In this document: positions 33,401 to 46,400 of the stretch, one piece after another
Layout: every line of letters starts with the position of its first letter
Position numbering within the stretch: the first letter of the stretch is position 1
NCBI GenBank assembly: GCA_051294375.1
Contig: CM119264.1
Coordinates: forward strand, 4,739,352-4,803,351
Direction: 5' to 3'
DNA length: 64,000 bases
DNA from: Paraspadella gotoi
Lineage: Eukaryota; Chaetognatha
Program-made: the position numbers and the translations under genes
Notes under the pieces: generated by a model
Databases searched by the model: none
Seen by the model: the letters and a program-made list of their open reading frames with translations, nothing else
Told to the model about the DNA's origin: nothing

Positions 33401-36400
33401 AATATAGTATTTGGATAATACAAAATAGCTTCCATGCGTCTAACTATAATATAAATTTTATTTTTTTTATTTTTACGATCTCTAATAAACACATTAACAA
33501 TATTTATATATTATATAATATATATGTATACTAAGAAAGGAGGGGGACATTAGAGATTTTACTGAAAAGATTTTAACACCTTAATAGATCGAGACCATAA
33601 GACTAAGCGTATTATTACTAAGAATTCCTAGAGCTATGGTTTTTAACACCTTTCATGTTCAATTCTTCCGTTGCTTTCCCGCTTTCATCATCTTCGTGTC
33701 CTGAAAAAATATTTGATAACGGATTGGGAAAGCCTAGCAATTGCAGCTATCTGACGAATAACATAAAACACTATTTTGAGGGTTAAGAGTAAATGGAGGG
33801 AGAGTTGTAAGAGATAGATTCTTAGAATAATACTAAATGAGATTGAGATTTCATCAATCTCATTTGCATATAGTAGTAAATAATTTTAAGTCCAATTAAC
33901 TTTTGTAGTTTTATTATTAGGCATATTTTTGGATTTTACAATGCTTTTCTATATTGTTTAGTAGTTTAATTGATTCATAGATAATTTTGTGCTAATTTGA
34001 CAGAGTAATTATGTCATTAATAATTGAGAGTTTATGTCTATCCTGGCTGATCTTTTCATAACTCAAATACTTTATTATTTAAAAGTGAAATCAATCCGCT
34101 TGACATTTTTCGTTTTTTACTTTTTCTGGTTTTATGATTTTTACATTTGATCCTTGAACGTTCTTGAACGTTATTTATAGTTTCTTATGAATTAGTTCAT
34201 AACATTTATTAATGATTTTAAACGTTAGTGTCTTTTGTTTTTATTGAATTTCAATATGTAGTTTAGTTTTTACTTTTTTTCCAGTCTTTTAAACGTTAGT
34301 GTCTTTTGTTTTTATTAAATTTCAATACATAGTTTAGTTTTCCAGTCTTTTACACTGTTACTGTTTATGATTATGTTAATACTGTTTTTGATATTAAAAT
34401 AAAATTTAAAAAAAAGGAAGTACTTTCATGTTAAAAAAAAAACTCTCATGTTAGAGTCGCAAATCTCTGAAGTCCTTGCTCAATGTATTAAGTGTTGAAT
34501 ACTTGTAGTAAATAAACAAAAAAATAAACAATAATTATATTTGTATTGAGTTATTTAGCTATAGTAATAAATCTCAGGTAAAATAGAAAGACAACGCGAG
34601 CACTATCACTGAAGATGCAAGTAACAAATAATATATAATCCATAACCTGAGTCCCACTGCTATAGAGTGAAAACAAAAAACGAAAATAAGGCGATCCTTA
34701 CCTGCGCCAGCGGATCGAAACGAGACGTTTGAAAAATTTCGCTGAAATCTGGAGAGGAGCGACTCTCCAGATTGGAGTCCATCGTGCTGATGTTGCCTTG
34801 GGCAATAGAGAAATAGAAAATGTACTCTTCGTCAAAATATAATTCAGCAAACGGGAAAGTTATTAAATATTGTATAAAAACCTTCATAGATTTTAAAAAA
34901 AAGTCACCGAAAAAAATCATTCAAATATACAACTACGTCTACGAATTGGTTTTCATCGTACGTATCCTGAAGCTGTAATCCCATCACTAATGATGGAGAC
35001 TAATTCACTATCTTATAGTTTGTAAATTGTAAAAAGTGTGCGGTCTTTCACACTTACGTATTTAAAAACAACTGTCTATCCTTTTAAAGAAACGCATTTC
35101 CGTCAAAGTATAGTAGTTCATAGGAATTTTGTTCAAATCTAAAATATTTTTACGGTTAGGGACCAAGGCCAATTTTTTACTCGTTCATTTCAATCTTTTG
35201 AATACTTTTAAATTTTCACATTTTGAAAGCTCAAATAGTTCAGGGGAAAACGAAACTGGGTCAAGTAACACTATTAGGCTAAGGGTGGCGCCAAATAGGC
35301 TCTGTTTCAGTGATCGCGTATAATACTGTTTAATGTATATTAAATCTAATAGGAACTAAAATGGAATCAAGCATGCTCGATAAAAAAAGCGTCTAATACA
35401 TGAACTACGAAGCACTAAGTGAATTTTAAAACATACAAAGGAGTTAGCGTTCAAGAAAAGAATAATACTACTGCTGAAACTTGGTGACCAACTCCAAGAA
35501 TAATATATATAAAAAAATATACGCCAAAATTGTGCATTTTATTTTTCGTTCCCAAAGAGTCATGGGCGAAAAAAACACAAAAAAGGGGAAAAAGCTGGTT
35601 ACTAAATAAGAAAAAGGCAAATATTTGAAAAATTATAATTTACTACAAATGGCGCGCGCTCTCTGAATAAACAAATTAATTACCCAGAATGACGAAACCT
35701 CGCAAGTCCTACCGCTATCCTAATCATCCTATCCCTATTCAGAGTCAACTAGGTCGTTAAAATACATAGTAATTTCGCAGTCTAGCCAAAAGATCGCTAG
35801 GCGCCAAAGAGACTCGGATCTTTCATATTAATCGATTTTGTTTGACCCAACGATATTGTACAATCTCTAATACTCTATCTCTCTATCCTAATTTTTTAAT
35901 CGTAACGTCATTAACGTCATCGTTAAAGTGATAAGTTCTACAATACTAAGAGCCAATCAGTCGTGAAGGTGATGATTGATATACAAAATTTTACAAGTGA
36001 ATATGTGTATATCTGTATGTGAATATAATATATATTTTTTTTAAATAAATAGGGATGGATAAAAAATAAAGAAATTTGAAATGGCAATTAAAAAAAAGAG
36101 CAATTTCAGAACCGTTCCCAAATATATTAGCAACAACTTTTTTTTTTCATTCCAAATTAGTTGTTACTACTTTTTGAAATATCATACTTAGTTGCAGAAT
36201 AGTTTCTCAGGCTTTTTCGCCTTAACTCTGAAGGATGGAGCGCAGAACTTATTTTCCTGAGCCTCGGTGCATTATCTTCCGAATGACTAAGGGTGAATAT
36301 CGATTAAGTGTTTAAAAATGGGTTTAAGCGTGAGAAGTAAAAGTGGACAAATAGGTACAGGGTGACTGGTGAGTTGTTTCTTTCAATATCCTACAATCTG

Positions 36401-39400
36401 ACGTGACAAATGTGCGAGACAACAAACTTTCTTAAACGCGAATGTGTGCATGTAGTCCTTGTGAAATATGATTCAGCCCCCTGAAAATATTGCGAGTCAC
36501 AAATATTTGGATAGTAATATTATAGAAGATATAGCGTTTTCAGTTTGCCGCAATCATGCACTATAAATATGTAAACAAAAATTTACTACCTAAATTTGTG
36601 TGAAGCACCAGCTATGTCATCAAGACTTAAAACTGTGTTGTTGTTACTCAAATCCGGTTTTACGCGTTTTGAAAATTGGTCCTATAAAAAACAGGTCAGG
36701 AAAAAAAAACCGTCGCTTAAGCGAAAAAAGGTCGCGATGGACGTTACCGAAATGGACAGCTCAGAAATAGAAAATGATCTACTGGTCCTGTGGCGCGCCT
36801 CCTCGCCAAAGACACCGAGCGGCTTTTGAAAATCTACGGAACGAAATTTACGGAAAAGAAAAAATGTGGGAAATGTGGGAGATGAAACCGTCCACAAAGA
36901 GTAAGCGACAGATGGCGCAAATAATGGCAGCCATACCGTCATCTTTTTTGTTTTTTTCGTTATCAACACCGGTGGAAGCGGAAAACTGAGTCTTTGTGGC
37001 TGAAGGTGAGATTTGCTTTGAAACAAGAGCCGTTCCTGCGCCTAATCAAAGATTTGGAAGTCAACTTGCGATCTATGTAAATATTTAATATGGGCTAAAC
37101 CAAAGACCTTTCTTCGATTTGTTATCGTTATTGTGATGATGATGAAAATGAGGCAAGTGAGGGTGATGATGATGATGTTCCAAATCTTTGTGGCTTTTTT
37201 TGGTTATCAAAGAAAAAAGTAGAAAATTCCCGAGTATAACAAAAAATCGTCAGCATAGAAGTAAGAGAAAAATAAAATTTAATTGCGAAAGGTGTCTTCT
37301 AGATGGAATCGCGCATTTTCTGTTTCGCCAGCATCTCTACACCACAATACCTGTGCTTGAGTAAAAGAGCTTTCAAGACGTCTTCTCTGTTTTTCTCTTT
37401 AATTTGTCCAACTTCGATCATCTGCTCTACGATCGCACCGATGATGTGCGGAAAATCAACTTCTTCCAAATCCAAAATGATGGTTCCTGAGAAATGACGT
37501 ATTCGGAGAGAAAGTAAAAAGGTATCAACGTAACCACCGAACGATAGATCCGGTCCACTTACCGAGTTCCAACCCTCGCCTCAGTTCAAGCAAGCTGTGA
37601 AAAGAGAGAATGGCGACGTGAGGCCGACCCCATCGGTTGGCCCCCTCTTCAATGTCCTCCTCAAACTTGATCCATCGCGCCATTTCTCTCCACTCCATTT
37701 CCTCCCCGGTCTCTCCGACGCGCAACTCTTCCAGTTCAACGAAAACCTGATGAAAAGCGATGATTTTTTATTTTGTTAATATTTGGTATTCCGGGATAAA
37801 TTCTGGGTCTGACCTCATGGGGACTGTGATCGAATTTCTTTTTAACCGGCGAGGACTTGGGCACTTGCAGTTCGTTACTCCCCCGCCTGTGGGCTGAAAA
37901 ACAGACAAAAAAAATCTTAAAAGTAATGATCTCGCCAGAAAATTAATAAAAAATATGAAAAAAAAAACCGATTGATTGATGCGATAACGAATTATTGAAG
38001 TAATAGTAATTGATTGATTGATGTAATAGTAAAGTGTGTCCCAAAGGTATTGTCGGTTATGAAAAGCTTACTGCTCCTATACCAGATCGAAAAACTTTAA
38101 TTTATTATAATGAATATGCGCACAAGTTTGGACCATTTCATAGGATACTGTGGCGGTATATTCACACCGCCTAATGTCCACCATCCTTCAGCCAAATCCA
38201 TTGGCTCAGAGGGGGAACACACCATCCCAGGCGTAGTGTTCCATCCACAGTCCTAACGACTTCCCTCTGCGTTGGCAAAGCGAGACCGTCCTAGGGTAAC
38301 CGCGCCAGTGACTGGAGGCGTCACTGAGGGTCGGAAGCCCCCAAAGCCAACAGTGAGTCATCACAGGCAACCCGGCTGTTGCCATAATACTTAAATTTTA
38401 AAAATTGAACAAAGCAAACTCCTGTAGTTATTACAATTGGTAAAAATTTCTTTTCAGTGATTTCTTTAAATAAATTCTTAAATGATATATTTTTGAATAT
38501 TTATCAACTATTTTTTTTTAAATATTAATTAAATAATGTTTTAAATCTTTTCTTTAGATGCAGGACAGTAAGAAACTACCTCATATTTTTAGCTCCATAG
38601 CTTTTATAATGCAGTAATCATTATTTATAAATTATCTACTTACCTTGTTTAATGTTCATATTACTTTTTTAATTGATTTAATAATAATAATTTATTGAAT
38701 AAATAGCAACCATTTTGTTCTGGCTTAATGATTCCATCGCTCACAACTTCAAATAATAAAATTTAAATATCAAATTAATTAGCATATTTTTATCAATTTA
38801 TATATATTTTTTAAATATTTGTTTATTTTTTTATTAATACACTTATTGTATTTTAAACAAATAGAAATTTAAATAATTTATATCTATTTAAAATATTTTT
38901 TACTTAATTTTTTTAATAATATTTATTTTAAAATAAAAAATATATCTAAAAATTAAAAAAGTGAAAAATGAGGACTCAATTAAATTGAATGTTCTGCAAA
39001 GAAAAATTGATAAAAATTGAATTCGAAATATAGTATCATAAATTGTAAGAACTTATCTTTGACATTGTTATCTCAGAAATAACATTTAATAACACAGTTC
39101 TGCAGTCTGCACAATATGTAAAAGTTAACCGACAGTATTATTAAGACAATAATTGATTTATTTATATAATAGTAATTGATTGATTGATGTAATAGTAATA
39201 ATTAATAGATGTAATAATAATTGATTGATTGATGTAATAGTAATTGATTATTGATGCGATGATAACCAAATGTTGGATGCGATGATAACCAAATGATGGA
39301 TGTGATGATAAGCAAATGATGGATGTGATAAGCAAGATGATGGATGATAGCAAATGACTGGATGTGATGATAAGCAAATGATGGATGTGATGATACAAAT

Positions 39401-40429
39401 GATATGGATGTGCAAGATGAATGGAGCTAGCAATGATGGATGTGATGATAAGCAAATGATGGATGTGATGATAAGCAAAATGATGGAGTGATGATGAAGT
39501 GGATGGAGATAAGCAAATGATGGATGTGATGATAAGCAAATGATGGATGTGAATGATAAGCAAATGATGGATGTGATGATAAGCAAATGATGGATGTGAT
39601 GATAAGCAAATGATGGATGTGATGATAAGCAAATGATGGATGTGATGATAAGCAGAATGATGGATGTGATGATAAGCAAATGATGGATGTGATGATAAGC
39701 AAATGATGATGTGATGATAAGCAAATGATGGATGTGATGATAAGAAGATGGATGAATGATGAGAGAAAGATGATGGATGTGATGATAAGCAAATGATGGA
39801 TGTGATGATAAGCAAATGATGGATGTGATGATAAGCAAATGATGATGTGATGATAAGCAATGATGATGTGATGATAGCATTCATTGACGCGATGATAGTC
39901 ATTCATTGACGCGATGATAGTCATTCATTGACGCGATTGATAGTCATTCATTGACGCGATGATAGTCATTCATTGACGCGATGATAGTCATCATTGACGC
40001 GATGATAGTCATTCATTGACGCGATGATAGTCATTCATTGACGCGATGATAGTCATTCATTGAACGCGATGATAGTCATTCATTGACGCGATGATAGTCA
40101 TTCATTGACGCGATGATAGTCATTCATTGACGCGCATGAATAGTCATTCATTGACGCGATGATAGTCATTCATTGACGCGATGATAGTCATTCATTGACG
40201 CGATGATAGTCATTCATTGACGCGATGATAGTCATTCATTGACGCGATGATAGTCCATTCATTGACGCGATGATAGTCATTCATTGGATCGCGATGATAG
40301 TCATTCATTGACGCGATGATAGTCATTCATTGACTGCGATGATAGTCATTCAATTGATGCCGTATGATAGTCTTCATTGACGCGATGAGTCATTCATTGT
40401 AAATAAAAACAAACAAATGCGTGTATGAC

Positions 40430-40462
<33 letters not shown>

Positions 40463-43400
40463 AAGATAGAGAGAAGCTGGACAGCCGCTGGACTGCCGCT
40501 GCAGAGCGAACTCGTTTTTAGACGAATTAGAAGAAGCTGCAACGGAAAAAAAAGAGAGCGACATATAATTAAAAGAGAGAGAGAGAAACTGGGCAGCCGC
40601 TGCAGAGCTGAACTAGTTTATATATATAAAAATTGTTTTGTAAATAAAACAAACAAATGAGTGTAGGAATATGAAACATAATTTAAAAGACCATAATGAT
40701 AAGAAACCATATCTAAATTTTCAGCTTCTTATGGCTACACACTTGAGCTATTTGCAATGTTAAAACAGCGTGACGACGACAACGGTCAAAAGAAGCAGAA
40801 ACGAATTAACATCTGGCGAGATAAAAACAACTTACGATTACAACCTAATTTAATTTATCCATTTCTAGGTAATCACCTCTGATGCTGGATTCATCGACGG
40901 AGAGTCTTCCGAAGCTTCTGCCCGACTTGGCGCTCTGACCCACGTGAACGATAGACGCCATTCGCGCCCGCGGCGTGATCTTGTGACGACGGAGGCCGTG
41001 AAAATCACCCAAGCGATGAGCTGAACGGGGGGTGTCATGAATGAAGGAGAAAAGCCCGGTTTGAAATCAAGCATAGTTACATGGTGACAATTTTACAAGC
41101 GCCGNNNNNNNNNNNNNNNNNNNNNNNNNNNNNNNNNNNNNNNNNNNNNNNNNNNNNNNNNNNNNNNNNNNNNNNNNNNNNNNNNNNNNNNNNNNNNNNN
41201 NNNNAAAAAATTTGAAATTATTTCGAAACTTGTCCCGATGGTCATTGAATTCACGTTCGTAATTTTTTTTAAATCAATGGATCCGTCTTCCCTTAAAGTA
41301 TTTATTAAGATTTATTAACAATATTAATATCCTCAGAAAGCCCTTAAAAAATGAAGAGAATGATATACTTACGAAAGCTCTAACATAAAAATTAAGCTGC
41401 CCAGCCTTGGTTCAATTAAGAGAGTCAAAAGTTAATTATCTAAAATTTCAAATCTTTTTTTAAAATATATGACCTGATTAAATTATTATAACATAAAATA
41501 TTATTATTTATATAAGTATTATGAAAGAGCCTGAAAAAAGGAAATTTAAGATAGCTAATCACAATTTGATAAAAATTTAATAAAAATAAAAATTTACCCT
41601 CCAGCTATTGATTTTTGGAAAGATGTCTTGTTTTTGAGTATCCTAATTAAATTAAAGCTGGGCCGGTTAAATTTTATACTACAGTATTTGCAAGTATATA
41701 ATTCTCTTTAGATTTGAAAGGGCTTTTGGAAGATAATAATATTAATATTATTTTATATTAAATTTTTTCAGAAAACTTACTGAAAGTAAGAAAAAAAAAT
41801 TGAATCTAAAAAAGTGAGTTAGAAAATGAAACCCGATTTTACAAGCCAACTTTCTCCACTCATTGCCAAGGCATATCTTAACTGATCAATATAAAATTTG
41901 AACACATAAATGACTTTAATATGTTTTACTCAACTAATTTTTAAAATCAATGAAATAACCACTGGTTTGCAAATGACAGCGTATTTCTACCGGCGCTTGT
42001 AAAATTGTCACCATGTATTATCAAATTGTTAGATTTGAAAACGAAAGTTTTTGTTATTTTTACAACGATTTATTAACAATGTCTAGTTAATTGTTTAATG
42101 TATTGCGCGAGGATTATTACTGGACATGTCGTTAACGTCGGCCATGGGCAGCGTCTGCTCCTCCTCCAGCAGAGTCTCCGAGTGACTCGACGTCGCCTTT
42201 CCCGCTTTTTTCCCGTGATGATGATGATGATGACGATGGTTATGTCGGTGACTGATAAAAGAGAAATCACAGACGACATAACTTATGTCATAAGTTGTAA
42301 TTTGTTCGTCGTTTCGCCAGTCGTCGAGTCGACATCAAAATCACATCGTCGACGAGACATAATAAAAGCTTTAACACAGACAACATAGCTTATATCAAAG
42401 TGTAAGAGGCCTAAGGACAAAAAAGACGCTCACCCTTTACTTCCACCGGACTTCAACGTCTTCTTTTTCGAGGGTTTAATCTTAGGCAGATGTTCTTCCA
42501 CCGGTGTCCCTGTATGAACGACCACCGTCGGTATGTCACTAAAATAAGTATAAAGTTTAAAAAATACATGATGAACACTCACTTATTCCATTAAGATTAA
42601 TCTTAGAAATAAGGCCTCATGACTAGTTTTATTTTAATAATTATTAAATTAGGGGGAAACTAACTCTGTAAGGTGGTTAAGAAATTTGAATTAAGCACCT
42701 GCTCAAACGAAAATTTAAACATTTTTTAAAAAAATTGAATAGATAAAAAATTTTAATATTACTCCATACTCCATATATTAATTTTTTAATATTTATTTAT
42801 AAATAGGAAAGGCTAAAAATTTTTTTCGGATTTTTTTATTTTTAAGATCAGATTCAGGTATCTTGCAAAAAGTTGTCTTCACAAAGTATAATTCTTTTTT
42901 CAATATTTTGATCATAAGTGTGTGAAAAATATGAAAAACTATTTATAATCATTATCATAATCATCATCATTTTTCGATTATTATATTACTTTTTCTTAAT
43001 TTTGACCAAGAAAACCTAAATATTTTGAAAGTTGTAGTTAAATTTTTTATTTAACTTTTTATGCTCTATCAGAATCCATCAAAAAAAGTTAAGATTGATT
43101 AAAAATTTTTTTATCATTATATAGTAATATTGTAATTTTAATAGCAACAATAAAAACATTAAAATCGAACTTTTTTAAAAATTCTTTTTTTACCTAAAAG
43201 TAGACTTCAAGACTAAAGTTTTGAACCCCCGCCCCTATTGAATTTAATTTCATAGTAGATTTCTAATTAAATATATACTCCAACTTGGCACTTGTTTTCC
43301 CAAAGGAAAAACTGCAACAAACGGTGTCGGTACTAGTTCAATTGATTTCCGTCAGAAAACAAAAGGACAGTGGTTGACAAGTCATAGAAACTAGGAACGA

Positions 43401-46400
43401 TTTGAACTCAAAATTTAGCAATTAAATCTTAAAAAGTAAGTTTTTTTTTTAAATTCAGAAAACAGATTCAGATTCCTCTTAAATCCGGTCTTAAAATTCA
43501 AAAATTCCTATTTAAAAATTTTAGCCTATTATATACTTATTACAGAGTCGAAACATGTACTACTTATAAAAATATACTTATAAAAAATCGTTGTATTGGC
43601 ACATAAATAAACAATTCTTAATACTTATTACTATATATAAATATAGCTCACTGGGGCCCAGTAATGTAGAAAATTAATAAATAATTAATAAATAAATAAA
43701 TTTATCAAAGTATTGTTAAGGGTTCTTATTTTCATTATTTTCATTTTCATTATCTATATATGCTATATTTTTATTTAAAAAAATATTATTTTTACATCAC
43801 TCTCAGTGTCTAATTATCATTCTATAGCTAGAATTCATTGCATTTCCGCATTAAGATTGATTGGAACCATGAGATTCGGAGGTTTTTCATCCACAATATC
43901 ACTAGATAAAAATTTCAAAAATAGTTTTAATAATAAACTCACTCAGTTTTAATGTCTCGGCTCTCTCCCGATCGCTGTCCCGGACATCCATCTTCATTTT
44001 CCTTTCTAAAGTCGACAGTGACGCCGTCATCCGCATCGTCAGCCGGGACGTCATCGACCGAACCGTCCCCCACCGCGTCTTCCAAGGAAATGTCGGCCTG
44101 TTTTGGTCACAAAATCGATAGCGGCGTATTAGATACAGAAGCTTTGGACGAATACGCCAGATACAAATTTTCAAATATTCTTACTTTGGGGATAATGTTG
44201 CGGAGATGGTCGAGCGAAAGCGCCTCCGAGTAGCTGGCGATTTCCTCCTCCGAAGAAAAACCGCGACTCTGTCGAGCGGACAAAACCGCGCCAGCTGGAA
44301 AATAATGGAGACGAAGTTGATTCACTATCATAAAATTTTAATCCTATTCTAAAGTGATTTTCACGATTCATATTCACCAGCATTGTCGCTCTTTCTTAAA
44401 AGGGCAGATTGCGTATGATCATCTCCGTTATTGGGCGGAGTTTTTAAGGAGGCGTTGCTTTCTTGCGTCATCACTGAAGACGAGGCTGACAGAAAGACGT
44501 CTTCATCCTAAGGACAAAATATTTTAACACAACTACAATTACAAGAAAACTTATCTGAAAAATGGCAAAAATAACAAAAAACGTTCCAACACTTAATGCA
44601 AAAGACGATAACTTGCAAAAAAATATAATATTATTTATTGCTTACTGTGATTTTTGAACGAAAAAAATGCTGGCTATGGTTGCAGTACTGGGATTTTAAA
44701 CGATCGAGCAGCAGTATTTTTTCCACCAGATTAAACTCGAAAAGATTCTTCCAAATGAAAACATTTTTTGGCAAAAAAACAGACTGGATAAGATGAAACC
44801 AAAAAAAGTGGAGTGGTGCGCACTTTTTTAAACGTTCATAGCAATTTTATTGGGAAACAAAAACAAAAATTTCTCATTTTATTTTATTTGCCTTAAGATT
44901 CGCCTTTTGGCTTTTCAAATACTTTTCTATTACCTTTTATTCCACACATCAAAAGATTCGAAAGATATTTTAATTAAAAAAGCGCCATTGAAAAAAATTG
45001 GGTTTTTGATTGCAAAATACACGTCTTAAGCAAATCAAACTTTTCACCACATCTGTGAAATGAGAATGAGAGGGCAGTGTATCTCATTTGCAAAGATGTG
45101 AACTGCGCAGTTATATTGCCTTTCTCAGATGTGCTCTTAAGGGAACTAACTTTTCCCACCGGCCACCGCAACACTTGGACGTTACTTCCCTATTTTTCCC
45201 TTCTGCGCATTTAAAACGAGTATTACATCAAAAAAAGAAAATATTTTTAGAAATATAATAAACAACAACAAAACTGCATAAAAATCCATACCTCATCGAC
45301 GGCAATTCGTCGTCGTTTCCTCGGTAAAAGCCTTTCAATCTCGCGCTCCTCTTCTGAATCTACAACGAAAAATATCTCCGGCCTCTTCTCCATTTTCTTT
45401 CCATTTCCCTTCGCCAGTTCTTTCTTTTCTTTCTCTCGTCGCTTGCTTTTCCGTCTTCCCGCGACGACTTCTTTTTTCACGCTCTCTCGCACACGCCCTA
45501 AATTTCTCCTCCTAGCCTCACTGCTCTCTCTCTCCACTTCCCCGTGCTCTAAATCATTCCTCATAATTTTACTCCTTTTCCACTTTGCCCCCTCGCTATC
45601 TAAATATTTATTACCTACCTCACTGCTATTCCTATTTACTCCCCCGTGCTTAAAATCTTTACTCTCTAATCCGCTACTCTGCCTCCTCACTCCCCCACTC
45701 CATCTATCCGCTCCAACCCTCTCTTTTAACCCGCTCTTAAAACCTTTTCTCCTTGCCCCATCGCTCTTCCTCTTCGCCCCGTCGCTTTCTAAATCTTCCC
45801 TCTCTGCCTCAACGCTTTTCCTCCTCGCTCCCCCGACCTCTAAATCTTCCCACTCTGCCCCACCGCTTTGACTCTTTGCCCCGCCGGGCTCTACTTCTCT
45901 TCCCCCGCACTCTAAATCCTTCGTTTGCTCGCGCGCCAACTCTCTCTGCCCCTCCTCCCCCGCTTCTTCAGTCTTCGTCAGCCTGTCGCCGAGTCAAAAG
46001 CGAATGAAGGGGAAGAGTGACTGGAGAAAATATGCGCGGGAAAGAGATAGAGAACTGAGAGTGGGCAAAGGCAGAAGGGTCGCAATTGCCAACAAGGCAA
46101 TTGATAAGTGAGAACTAAGTAAATTGGGAAAAGATTCTATTAACTTTTAGTAACAAATCCCCCACATTCGCTTTATACTTTTTCATAATAAAAAACCGAT
46201 GGAAGAAAACTTTTCCGTTCTCCAGAATCATTCGTAAAATCTGCGAGGAAAAGTATTTATCGTTTGATTTGAAGGGATATAACTTGAAATAGATGCATTT
46301 TTAATAATTTTTAGATGATTGAACTAATGAATTTTTAGAATTCTTAACGACGATTTAATTAAATTTAAAGAATTTAAAGATTTCTCCCCTTTTCTTAACG

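Noticed and set aside
39162-39924. Ser/Ile/His-rich minus-strand frames of up to 246 codons
   Set aside because: They are translations of the 23-bp minisatellite, open in all three frames, with no splice or start support.
39160-40400. CRISPR-like regular array
   Set aside because: Units are contiguous and there are no unique spacers; the context is an animal intron, so it is a minisatellite.
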